Shown piece after piece: positions 32,324-45,323 of a stretch of DNA of 64,000 nucleotides (positions within the stretch are counted from its first letter, which is position 1; each line of letters begins with the position of its first letter). The translations under genes were made by a program, and so were the position numbers. Under the pieces are notes generated by a model. That model saw nothing but the letters and a program-made list of their open reading frames with translations. It had not been told where the DNA came from and ran no database searches. This DNA comes from Monosiga brevicollis MX1 (Eukaryota > Opisthokonta > Choanoflagellata > Craspedida > Salpingoecidae), in assembly GCF_000002865.3 (NCBI RefSeq), contig NW_001865040.1, forward strand, positions 1,831,864 to 1,895,863. The letters are read 5' to 3'.

Positions 32324-33830
32324 ATGAACCTGGGACTGTTGCATGAGCCGTGCCAGCTGGGACTCAAGCCCAAGCACGATGATGACTCTGCCACTGCTTC
32401 GAGCCTTCCAGCCCTGCCGGCGGCCCAAGCTGCTCCACGACCCGAGCCAGTCACAGAAGGGCTGGCTGGATCTTCTTTGAAGCTGCCGTTCAACCTGCAC
32501 CCAATGTCGCCAGCACGCCAAGCCCTGCTCGACGAAGCCCTCGTCAGTCAGGCTCAGCAGGAAATTGAGAATCCTTTTGCCCCACCTCAAGCCGGTGAGT
32601 CTGATCTTCGTGGCCCTTCGCCTTGCTTGCGCACGTGACCTCATCACCAGCTCTGCTCTCAACCATGCACGGCTGTGCTAGGCACGGACGCATGCCATGC
32701 CCAAGCTCTGAACCAGGCTGCTCTGCCAGCAGGAGAAACAAAGACCGCCTCTCAACCCCATTCAAGCCCCATGCTGACTGTGCCCAAGAATGAGAATGAC
32801 CCCGTCTGTGCGTCTTCTTCGCAGCAGCTTCATGTCAACACGCAGGTGATTGCCACCGCCAAGAGCCCAAGCGCAGCATTCTTGCCACCGCAGATGGGGA
32901 CGATCTCATTGCTGCCTGCGGCCGACGATCTCAGCCCCGGGTCGTGTGAAACCAGCCAACATGTTGCTGATCTGACGGAGCCAGTCGAAGAGACTGGTCA
33001 GCGCGACAATGATCAGGTCGCCTATCCAATGAATCCATCAGTCTCGTTTCTTCCGGCCCCAGTGGCCCTGTCGACATCGTCAGATGACAAGCTACCCAGC
33101 GGGGTGCTGCCACCGGCATCTTCGGCATCGATTATCGAGCAAGAGGCAGACCCTGCGAGCCCACTTCATGCAGACGTGCATGTGCATCCTCACTCCGGGC
33201 TGCCGAGCCCTGTGCGGCGTGCGTCCACCTCGGAAGGCGAGCTCAAAGTACCCTGTGCGCATGGTGACCCCGCTGATACATCTGGTGGACAACCTGTCAC
33301 CGACGCTGAGCCCTCGATGGCCGAGTCTTTGGGAGGCATCCCACTGCTGCCAAAAACAGCAGGGCCTGGCCCGTCCGCAAGCGTCGAACCAGCTGAGCTG
33401 CCAGCAAGTGATGAGCAGACTGAGTACATGGAAAACATGAAGGAGCCGGTTGCTTTCGCTTGGGATGAATCTGATGATGAGCAAGCTCAAACCGCCAGCA
33501 CGAGACCTGAGACCCCGGAGACCCCTTCCCCACCGGCATCGCAGCATCGTCTTGAAGGAGCAAATGAGGCACGGGGCGAGGTGGCTCTCCACACTCCAAT
33601 GCCCATGTTTACACCCGATCGCAGCGCTCAACGCCTTGGTTCAAAGCTTCTATCGGCGCGTCGACGTCTGCGCGTGGGGTGCGTGCGTCGCCCACCCGTT
33701 CCAACCCGTTCCCCTGCGCCCTGTCTTTATGCTTGAACGGATCATTTTTCTCACCTTGCTGCGTGTACTCTCCTGGGCAATCAACCGCAGCCTTTCGAAG
33801 CGTGCCAAAATTTCGGCTTTGCACAAGTAA
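32324..33830 (+). CDS. Predicted disordered protein of unknown function
   Basis: Three exons (32324-32594, 32682-33678, 33791-33830) give 435 residues with matching phases and good GT/AG sites. Composition is Ser/Pro/Ala/Glu-rich and no folded domain is recognised. The N-terminus has a possible short helix (MSPARQALLDEALVSQAQQE). An acidic patch (AWDESDDEQAQ) lies near 350. The last 30 residues are strongly basic (LGSKLLSARRRLRVG, then LSKRAKISALHK), which could be a nuclear localisation or nucleic-acid contact segment. I do not know its function. Compositional coding signal plus phase-correct introns are the only support. Confidence 0.65.
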
Positions 33831-34462
33831 ATGCTTTCGCACCGAGCAGCGTGTCATGCTGCGAAGGGTTGTTATTTCACATCAACCAATGAGACAGAGA
33901 CTGCCTGGGTTGCTGCACTATTGGCCGAGGTGAATGAACATGTCTGTGACGCGTCATCGATTTGATCACATCAGAAACGAGCAGTCATTTCGAGAACGTG
34001 GCGGCAGACAGCGTTGCCATCCACAATTCTAACTCGCCCATCAGCCACGCATATCAACATTTATCTGCTCACCCAAGGCGGTGGCTACACGACTAGAAGA
34101 CAGAATACGAACAATGGAAAGGATCTTAAAAACTCACGAGAGAATATCATGGGGGAAAAGAGCGGGTGGGTCGGTGTTTGTCACACTCACACCGCCCCAC
34201 CATACACAACGCACGACTGTCATGGCAGAAAACAGACTCTCCATCCGTTCTTGTAAGAAACAAGACCAGACGAGGAACCTGCAAACAGCATGAATATAGA
34301 CACTTGCGCGCGTTTTAACACTCAAGTTCAGGCGACAAGGGAGGGATCCCCTTCAAACCCAACAAAAGGGTGCTGATGCTCGTCACAATTGCAGGCGCGG
34401 CCTGCGTCGGCCCTCCGCATAGATGTTGCTCCTTGCAACATCGGAGAGCATATCGGGCACGC
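33831..34462. other. Intergenic between convergent genes
   Basis: 3' flanks of the disordered-protein gene and the RhoGEF gene. No further feature is seen. Confidence 0.6.
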
Positions 34463-36018
34463 CTAAACCTCAGTACGGCGACTTGTATCGACTGAGAACC
34501 GCCAGCGAGCCAGTACAGCTTTGCTGTCGTCGCCTTGGGCGTTTGCTGCCACAGCGGGCACCACTTGGAAAACAGAGGTACCTACCAGACCAAGCGACAG
34601 TCATCAAATGGAAGAACAAAACCAATAAGCAAAGTGAGTGCACAGTTATGAGTCTTGGCTCTCGCAAGCAGAGGGTAACAGGGAAGAGGTTGCGCAGCAA
34701 GTGCATCGCTCCATCAACTTACGTGGTTTGGCCACTTGAATGACTTCACTTGGGGTGCCTGTAGACTGTCGGATTGGAGGCGAGATCGAGGTGGATGGAC
34801 TGCTGCGAGGCTCAGGTCCAGCCAGAGTCTGATTCATGGCCCATACAGCGTCTTGCACGCGAGATGTCTTGACTAATTCTCGCGGACGCGCGGCCACAGG
34901 TGCTACGTGTTCCTCCTCCGGTCCAAGAGCCATGCGACGATGATCGGCTGAGGAAAGGCCTTTTTTGCTGGGCACCGGAGAAGAAGAGGGTGAGGAGACG
35001 ACCGAGCGCGCCATGGGCGAGCTCGGGGCCTGAAGCGTTGTCGCCATGCGTAAAGCGCCTGGAGAGTTGGCGCGGCGCTTCCCGGAACCACCGTTTCGAC
35101 GAATCCCTGGACTGCGATTGAGATTCGAAAACTGCCGTGTCAGGTCTCGGACGTTGGTGCTGGTAAGATTCTCCTGGGATGCTTTTCGAGAAGGCTGCCA
35201 GACCTGGGAGCGCGAGCCCTTGCGATTGAGACGCGAAACCGCCAAAGCCGGGATTCGAGAACGCGGCTGCGAGTCCGTCTGGCGTCGCCCGCGTGATAGC
35301 GTGGGCGACGCAGAGTTGAAGCGACGCACAGCGTCGCTGACGGACACGAGGCGTTGCTCCTCGTGTAGATTTGGAGCTTGCGTCGCAGTATGCGCGGAAA
35401 TCCATGGCACGCCCGAAGACGCAGCAGCTACCTGAGCCTCATTATCCACGTCGACAATGGACACGGAACTTCGAGCTGAGGCCGTAGTATGTGAACTCAG
35501 AGCCAAGCCTAGCGTTGCGGCGGTTGTCTCTCCTCCTGCAAAATCAGCCGCCGTGCCTGCGCGAAAGCTTAAAGTCGATGCACGGGCGCTGCCACGCACC
35601 GCGTTGCCTGTTGGCAGTCGTTCTGATGCGGGCAACGTTGTCTCAAAGCGCGCACTCAGGCGGCGCTCGAGCCGAGGCGGCGGTGGGAGATCGTGAGAGC
35701 CACGGCGATCCTGGCTTTGTCCCTCCTTAAACGCCAAAGCACGCGCCTGGGGTTCTGATGAAATGGATTGCCGCCCCAACCGTGCATGGGTCGACGTTTC
35801 CGCAGTACCCATGAAGCGTGACCGAGCGGCTAAAAACGCCTCCCGAGTTCGAAAGCGTGGCGCCTCCAAAGTCAAAGCCGGCATTTCCTCCAGAGTACCC
35901 CTGAAGGTATGATCGCCCTCTTGGGCCTGAGCCTTTGACTCTGCAATGCTGGGTGAGTGGTAGCCCCCCGTTGCTTCATCAGATGCTTCATGTTCGCCTT
36001 CGACGCCATCATTATCAA

Positions 36019-36049
<31 letters not shown>

Positions 36050-39000
36050 GTCATCGTCATCATCGCCATCATTGCCATCGTCACCCTCATCGTCAAAGGC
36101 GCTCGGTAGGCCACGCCCACCGCGATTCAGGCGCGTGGGTGTATTCATCCGCACATCTCCGTTGAGAAGCTGCAGCACGCGGTTGATGACCCCCTCGGCG
36201 GGAGAGCTGCTCAGCGAGCGAGCATCACTTTTGCATGCCTGCATAGCCCCAGCATTACTCTGGGCCTCGTCCTTTGCTGTGCCGAGGGAAACAGGGAACA
36301 CCGGGGCTGGCACGGCCGCAGCAGTCGGGGTGATGTTGTTGCTACGGGGCAAAGAGACGGCCTCAGACGGATGCTCCAAAACCACAGGCGACGGATTGGA
36401 TTGTGACGCCGCCGGCCGAGGTGCGGCTCGTTCGCGATCAAACTGCGACGCGAGCTTGAGGTGGGCGGGTTTGGGAGGCAAGAGCGGTTTGCTTCCCGAC
36501 GCCGGGCTGGGCGTGCGCCCGGATACGCAAATAGGCAATGGAGACTCGGAGGACTGCCGCGTTCTATGGGGAGGCTGGCCACTTGCCGCCAGAGCCAAGA
36601 CAGAGGACTCTTGCTTGCTGGAGCGCCCACTGTAGAGACCATCTAATTCAAGGGAGGTTTGTGGTTCCAGTTTGCTGGAGCGGCCACTGTAAAGTCCGTC
36701 CAGATCGAGTGACGCCTTTGACCCCTGCAAAGACTTGATGTTTTGGTACAGGGACTCATTGGTGTCTTCCGGCTCATCGTTGATCCCCACATCGTTGAGG
36801 TTGTCATAGGGATCGGTGCTGGCACGACCGTTGCTGGTGGTGACGGTCAGACAGGCGACCAACTCCTCGACGCTCAGTTGCTTCAGCGGTGCTCGCGCAG
36901 AAGGTGCAGAATTCCGCTCAGTTGGATGCGTGCCGGCCTCGATCTCGGGACTGCCGACCGCCGAACCATTGACCATCTGCCCAACGCCGGCGTTGCCGCC
37001 GGTGATCGAGGCGGGTGTTTGGTCGGAACGGGGCGCAGGGCAAGACGTCACTGGGCGGCCTTCTTTTGCTTGCTGTTCGTGCACAGCCAGTTCCCCGTCG
37101 TAATTTGGGTTGGTGCGTCGACGACGAGGCTTGGGCAAAGTTTTGCCCAACATCGAAATATCGACAGGAATAGAAGACCGCGAAGACGTTTTGCTGGGAA
37201 GCGGGAGAGTCTCTGTACTGGAGCGCGTCGCCCAGAGAGGTACGCGCGGCACCTCATCAGTGCTGGTCTCTCCCGGCAGCTGCTCTCCGCCCTGCAGAGT
37301 GAGGCGCCAAGTGGGTGCGACGGCGGCTTTCGTGAAGTGACCAGAGGCAGTTTCCTCAATGCTGGCCACGGCCGAAGGCGCTGCCGAGCCCCATGCCGTG
37401 GGCACGTTGGCTGCGCCGACGGACTCTTGGTTACCGGTGTGGGAAAGCGAGGCTGATGGCAAGTCAGTGGCAACGGGGAGCCGCTGTGTCAAGTCCAGTG
37501 AACTTTCAAGGGCATCATCAACAGGGTCCGCGACGTCGTGCAAGCGATCATAACCATCGTCATCGTTCAAGCCACGGCCACTGACTGAAGAGGCATAGCT
37601 GTCGGTGCGCGTGGAGCGGCGCTCGAGGCGCCCCTGATCATACTCGGCCACCTCAACATCAGGCTCACCCGTCTCTGTGGAGGAGGATAGTGTCGACCCC
37701 TCGAATAGAGAGCGGGCTGGGCGCACGGTGACGCCTGCGCAGTTGGCCAAGTCATTGCTCATGTCTGACCAGTCCAGGGGCTTTCCGGGGTCGTCATCTG
37801 CCAACAGTCAGCACCGCAATGCGTTGTGAGTTTAGTTGGCGTGCTGCGGCAGCAAAACGGAACCATGACAGCAGAGCGTGCAGGTCAACCCCATCTGGGA
37901 GGGGCATCGAACCTCGACGGAGGACGTGGGATCCAACGTTGATGCCACGTTTGAGAAGGGCTTTGGCGAACACGGCGTGAAGCGTTTGTCCGGGCGAGGC
38001 CAGCACCTTGGTATGAGTACCGCCCGGGAAGGTCAAGCGGACCATCCACTTGCCAGCCTTGATGAAGCTGGGCGAGGTTGGGGTGATGGGCTCGCTAGAA
38101 AGGCGTAGCACGCGCATGGGAGCAACAAAGGGGCGGGGGGTTAATGTCAGCGCAAGACGAGCATCGAACGAGCGGCGCGAATGAAAAAAAAACAGGCGGG
38201 TCAAGCTCCCACAACTGGTCTCATCGCAACAGAGTTGAAAAAAGCAAAACACTTACGTGTGATCTTCCTCATCATCTACGCAGCCCTCGATGGGTCGAGA
38301 GTTGCGACGTGTTGTGTCAACAATATGCATGGCAGCGCGCGTATCCTCATTGCCTGCGGCAGTGACTGGCAACGCGAACATTGCATCGATGCCAGAGCCA
38401 CGACGATGGGGGACGGCCGTCAGCCGGGCAATGCCCTTACTCCGCTTGGCTTTGCTGGTCGGAGCAACGACACCGCCCTTGGCATCGCGCCATCGCGGCG
38501 CGTTGGTAGCTTTGCCAACCGTGCGCGATTGTTGCCAGGCGTCGATCATGTCGTCTGAGTGCCGTTTGCTGGCGTAAAACTGGGTCAGGAGCTACTCGCA
38601 CCGAGGGGCACAGGTGGACGGAAAGGGTCGAGTGAGGATGGGTGAGGTGTTCATCGATGTGCGCAGGAAAACGAAAGGTCGTGGGAGGCGGACAGACCTT
38701 TTTGATGCGATGCACCCAGTATTGCTTTTCGCGTTCGGATTCGCAGTGAAAGGTGAGACCGCTGAGCTTACTGCCCGGGGTCATATCCATGCGAAAAGCA
38801 TTGCCGTCGTTGAGTGACGTGTTGAGGCAGAACTTATCCATAAAGCACATGCGCTTGATCTGGACGGCATCGGACGATTTCCATTTGCAAACAACCACGG
38901 CAGCTTCAAAGAGCATGACATAGCGCTCGGCCCGCTTGCTGTGGTTGTCCTCGGTAATGCGCATGGTGGCGACCTCACTGAGCGCACCCAAGTGTGTCAG

Positions 39001-40551
39001 GGGCAGACCATCCCAGCCCGCAACGCAGGCATCAAGCTCCCGTACGTATTCGGCCGTTTCATTGCGAGCCTTGATCTATCCCCGGATAAATGATGGGCGT
39101 CGTTTTATTTTAGCGCAGCGTGCAACCTGCGCTCGACGTGACCAACGGGGGGCTATAGGTGAATGAGATGCGTACCTCGTTGATGCGGGTGGCCACCTCT
39201 TTGAAGATGCTGCCAGCTTGCTCAATGTCAGCATAGTGCGGCGCGGATGTGGGTGTAGCCTTGAGAAGCTCGCTGAGCAACAGTGGGTATTTGAGCAGAC
39301 GCTGCACGGGCTTTAGCAGGTAGTCTGCCAACGGTAGCTGATGGCCGGCAAGCATTTGGCACCCGAGGCGCATGGCATTGAACCCATCCTGAGTCGACTT
39401 TGTCTGCACCGTGACCATGGCATGCAGGGCGTCAAGATGAGATCAAGACAAGGCGGTGGACTTGGATAATACAGCTCAGCATATAGGGTTCGGCCAAGGG
39501 CCGTGCTCTACCTGAAGCATGGCTACAGCTTGAGGATGGTTGACATAGTACTTTTCGTAAATCATAAACTTGTTGCCGTTGTGCGCCAGAAGTCGGCCGA
39601 TGAGCACAGGGGATTGGCGAACACAAGATTCGAGCTAAGCATCAGGAGCAAGGTCGAGAGCGAAAGGATCGCGCGGCGGAAACATAAAAGTGAGTGGCAA
39701 GCCAAGGACAAACTTTGTCTCAGGTCGGACGTGGGACGTGAGAAGCAAGGCGTGGTGCAGACCTGGCGAAGAAAGCCCGCATGAAGGTGAAGGATGCTGC
39801 GTATGTTGCCAAATATTGTCTCGCATTCACTGCTGGGCAGTGATATCTCAAACTGCCGGCAATAGATTTGAACAATGGACTGAAGGTCGCGCACATAGTC
39901 GCGTTCTGTCTTGAGCAACTCATTGATAATGTGCTGGCATTGCTGTACTCATTGGGAGCAAAGGATAGAAAAGGGTAAACAGGTTAGGGATCAGACGATG
40001 AAGGATCAAGGCCGTGCTGTGGAACAGGGAGCCAAATACAGGAGCCGACATCGCCAAACGTGATCTTGCTCGACAACGTACCGGTGTGATGCTTGTGTTG
40101 ACACGGGTCAAGTCTTGCTCCTCCTCATCTTGCTCTGGTGGAAGGGTCCAGGAGCGACGCTCGTCAAGCTCCCGAGAGAGCCGCGCGGGACGCTGCTCAA
40201 CGTGAGCTGATGCTATGGTGAGACAATGGGGTAGCAATGGTGATTGGGCTGACTGTCAGAGGCCGGCAGGAAACCATGAAGACCTGGGTATCGCAAGTGC
40301 GGTAAAAAAAATAAAGATAGAAAGAAAAAAAGAGCTCAAGACAGACCTCGAGCGCGGCGAGACACAACTACATTGGAAGGATTGCCCATGGAATCGATCC
40401 CAGGTCCTGGTGGGGCAGATCCTGGGCGCTGGTACATTTTGGAGGGGTGTGCACTAGCTGGCCCTTCGTCCATGTGCAGGGCTGCAGGCACACGATGCTC
40501 AGGGGGAGTAATGTGCAGGTGGGGCACGCCGTTTTCATGAACGGCTGTCAT
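34463..40551 (-). CDS. Rho-family guanine nucleotide exchange factor: DH, PH and Ras-binding-like domain with long disordered tail
   Basis: Ten exons (40347-40551, 40082-40212, 39763-39942, 39512-39634, 39176-39403, 38698-39075, 38257-38591, 37859-38094, 34723-37797, 34463-34581) give 1669 residues in frame. The DH domain spans about 115-305: NELLKTERDYVRDLQSIVQ, SPVLIGRLLAHNGNKFMIYE, and the helix LADYLLKPVQRLLKYPLLLS. The PH domain follows at about 320-415 (RYVMLFEAAVVVCKWK, ending REKQYWVHRIKK) and reads most like the Vav PH. A ubiquitin-like RBD is at about 530-620 (GKWMVRLTFPGGTHTKVL, VLRRGSMPLPDG). The remaining 1000 residues are disordered, mostly in one 3.1-kb exon. They include two copies of LDGLYSGRSSK and a poly-Asp run encoded by GTC repeats. 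It should load GTP on Rho/Rac/Cdc42 proteins, possibly under Ras-type input. It lacks the CH, SH3 and SH2 domains of Vav. Confidence 0.9.
36012..36066. repeat. Trinucleotide array coding for poly-aspartate
   Basis: Runs of GTC (with GTCATC variants) on the + strand are read on the - strand as about 16-20 Asp residues, near residue 1185 of the RhoGEF. Such arrays commonly vary in length. Confidence 0.9.
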
Positions 40552-42168
<1,617 letters not shown>

Positions 42169-42971
42169 ATGTCTCATAGCCCGTCCGAGGATGGGCCTGC
42201 CAAGGCCGCCTACGAAGCCTACGCGGCGCAGGTGTGAGCCAGCAGCATGTCTGCCAACCTTGCTGGTTGATGGATGCTCGGAACGGAACGAGCCCTAGAG
42301 TTGGTTCGCTGACATGTCATGGCGTGGACTCGGTCTTGGGCGTTGTCCTTAGGTACTGGAGGAACCGTATCGCTACGTGACGCAAAAGCCTGGCAAGGAT
42401 ATTCGCAGCAAGTTGATCAACGCCTTCAATGCCTGGCTCAAGGTGCCGGACGACAAGCTCGCCATCATCAAGGAGGTCACCAAGATTCTTCACAACGCCA
42501 GTCTACTGTACGACTGGCCACCCTCGGATACCTCGTGTCACGGACCCAACATCTGACACTCACGCCAAGGTGTCTCTTGTTTTGATTGGCAACAACAGGA
42601 TTGATGATATTGAAGACAACTCAAAGCTACGCCGTGGCCTACCTGGTACGCGCCACCCCGCTTGCCTTGCGCGGCTGTTGGATTAGAACAGGTCCAACCC
42701 TCGGCCCTTCCTTTCTTTTTTTTTGAAAGTCTTCATGGAAGCTCATGCCAGTCATGCCGTGCAGTGGCCCACGCCATTTTTGGCATTCCCCAAACTATCA
42801 ACTGTGCCAACTACATGTACTTTATCTGTATGGCCAAGGTCATGGACCTGCAGTCTCCGGCTGCAGCCCAGGCTTTTACTGGTATGAACACTGCTTGCCA
42901 GTGCCTGTTAGACGTGCTTTTTGGGGGTCTTTGCCTATCTCACGTCTCGGACCCGGCTTTTTTTTTTTTTT

Positions 42972-43004
<33 letters not shown>

Positions 43005-44103
43005 GTTGCTTCTTAGATCAGTTGATTGAGCTGCATCGCGGCCAAGGTCTTGATATCTTCTGGCGCGACACGGTGCAGTGCCCCACCGAGGAGGAATATA
43101 AGCGTATGGTGCTCCAAAGTCAGTGCTGCTGTTGTTGGACGTTTGCCTTCTCATATGGAGACCGAATATTCTTGAAGGAACGACGAGCCCTCACTTGGTG
43201 AGGTCCTGACGGGCATTGTTTTAGAGACCGGTGGCCTCTTTGCGCTGGCGCTGCGCCTCATGCAGCTCTTCAGCGACGATAAGCGGTACGCACAGTGTGT
43301 ACTGCCCTTGAAAGATTGTTAGAAAACGGGGGGTTTGGGAAAAAACAACCCGGCTGAAAAGCCTCAAACACCCGCAACTCATCTCGCTTGGGTGACTGCA
43401 GAGATTTTGGACCGCTGCTCAAGACGTTCTCGCTGTACTTTCAGATACGAGACGACTACGCCAACCTGCAATCGGATGAGGTGCGAGTCTTGCGTGGTGC
43501 TTTGCCCACCCGCCGACCTGTGCGCACACGGCTCAGGTCTCAAACACCACCATGACTTTTCCCCGCAATGGCAGTATGCGGCCAACAAGTCGTTTTGTGA
43601 GGACATTACCGAAGGCAAATTCAGCTTTCCCATCATTCATTGCATTCGCCAGTACGTGTACTCCTTTTGTGAGCTCTGGGGCATGAGTTGCCACATTTCA
43701 TCACGACCAGCCTATTGCCGTGCCTTGGTCAATCCCACGCCCGCTGAACTTTTTTTTTTTTTTTTCCTTTTTTTTTTTTTTTTGTGATGCGCAGGTCGCC
43801 GACGGAGCATCAGCTGCTCAACATCTTGAAGCAGCGCACGGATGACCGTGACCTCAAGCTGCATTGCCTGCGCTGCATGGAGCGCACTGGCAGCTTCACT
43901 TACACGGTACGCCCGCTCCCATGCTTTACCTCTGCCCCACCAGACGTTGCGTGATCTCGGCTAACTAGCATCGCTTCTACACCTTGCGACAGGTGGACGT
44001 GTTAAACGACTTGGAACGCACTGCCCGGGCTCAGATCGCCGAGCTGGGTGGTAACGACACCCTCGTGGCCATTTTGGATACCCTTTCCAAGCTGCATCAC
44101 TAG
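42169..44103 (+). CDS. GGPS1: Geranylgeranyl diphosphate synthase
   Basis: Ten exons (42169-42231, 42353-42507, 42599-42645, 42765-42881, 43017-43118, 43225-43285, 43402-43480, 43575-43651, 43795-43906, 43993-44103) give 307 residues, close to the 300 of animal GGPS1. Key motifs are [16 protein letters not shown], the first Asp-rich motif [41 protein letters not shown] and the second Asp-rich motif [11 protein letters not shown], followed by [16 protein letters not shown]. The enzyme condenses farnesyl and isopentenyl diphosphates to C20 geranylgeranyl diphosphate, the donor for prenylation of Rho and Rab GTPases. The short DDIED spacing fits the eukaryotic type III enzyme. Introns carry poly-T and GT tracts just before some acceptors. 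All phases match and the C-terminus ends LSKLHH. Confidence 0.95.
43750..43783. repeat. Poly-T tract in a GGPPS intron
   Basis: Two T runs separated by CC, just before the CAG acceptor of exon 9; it doubles as an unusually long polypyrimidine tract. A similar TTTT plus (GT)n tract precedes exon 5 (42957-43000). Confidence 0.9.
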
Positions 44104-44438
44104 TCACACGGACATGACCCGCCGATCGATCATTTAAGCACGCGCGGCCGAGCCGCCCCAAAAATTTGATGATTGTCAAACAAGCTACAAAAACAAAACA
44201 CCCCTTCAAATTTAAATTGTCATGACCACAACAAACGGGACAGGTGACGAAGCGATGACACAAACACCCAAAGCAATGGGGCATCGAGATTCACTAGAAC
44301 CGCATCTCCTTAACACACATTTTGACATGACATTGTGAATGCGCAGCTCGCAGCGGACATGGGCTCTTGGCACGAAATTTGAATCGGATGGAGATGAGGC
44401 TGGCAAGAGCAGCAGGTGGTGTTGCTGATTGAACCTGA

Positions 44439-44484
<46 letters not shown>

Positions 44485-44770
44485 GATTCACAACACGATA
44501 CACCTGTCCCGGATCAAATTGCCACAACAACAACGACACCCATCCTGTCATGAGCACAAACAGATGGGCAACGCCTCCTGCTACAACACTTAAAATTTGA
44601 GACCTCACGCGAGGTGTGTAAACCTTGTCTCGAACATCGCGATATGGCAGTCATCTTGAACTGGGTCACAAAGCACAAAGCGGCACGACCTTTATGCTCT
44701 CCGTTGGCGCTCACCCCCTATCGCTCCTATTGTTTCAATCCCCCACTCTCTCCCACGAAAAAAATTAAAA

Positions 44771-44818
<48 letters not shown>

Positions 44819-45323
44819 TCAAACAGTTGGCATTTTACTTTTTTTTTGCGCTGAGCAAAGGTAGCTAGCACCATGCGCAAATGCCACGAGCAGCGATAGA
44901 GGGGGAGCGGGGCGGGAGCGATCAGTCATGGGGCTGGGATCATGAGCCTCAGGAAGGATGTCCAGGGGTACATGATGCCCGGTCAGCCAATGTCTGGGCC
45001 GGTGCCCCACTCATCGCCATCGACTTGCCGTTGGTTGTGCCCCGCCGCAGCAGCAGCGTGTCTGAATCCTGCCTTGCTTTCCCGGCACTTGCGGGGACGC
45101 AAGCAAAGACCTCGCGACAACGCTCAATCCCTGAGGGGTAAAACCTCACACCGCCTCTCTCTAGCTCACTCCGGCGCTCTTTTGGTGGCGTTGAGGTACT
45201 TGCTGCCGTGCGCATCAAACAGATGCCAGCCCCATTGTTTCCGCAACCGACCCAACCAAGACAGCCTCCCTCACCCGGCCACGACTGCATGTCTGCCCTT
45301 CTTCCATAGCCTCAACCACCAGG
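44104..45323. other. Intergenic between GGPPS and the ammonium transporter
   Basis: No coding sequence is supported. Contains two (CA)n arrays (44438-44480 and 44774-44815). The last few hundred bases should carry the transporter promoter. Confidence 0.6.
44438..44480. repeat. (CA)n microsatellite
   Basis: About 43 bases of CA units. A second array of about 42 bases is at 44774-44815. Confidence 0.95.

Noticed and set aside
40347-40551. A full Vav homologue
   Set aside because: The DH-PH resembles Vav, but no CH, C1, SH3 or SH2 domain is encoded upstream or downstream, so I did not assign the name.
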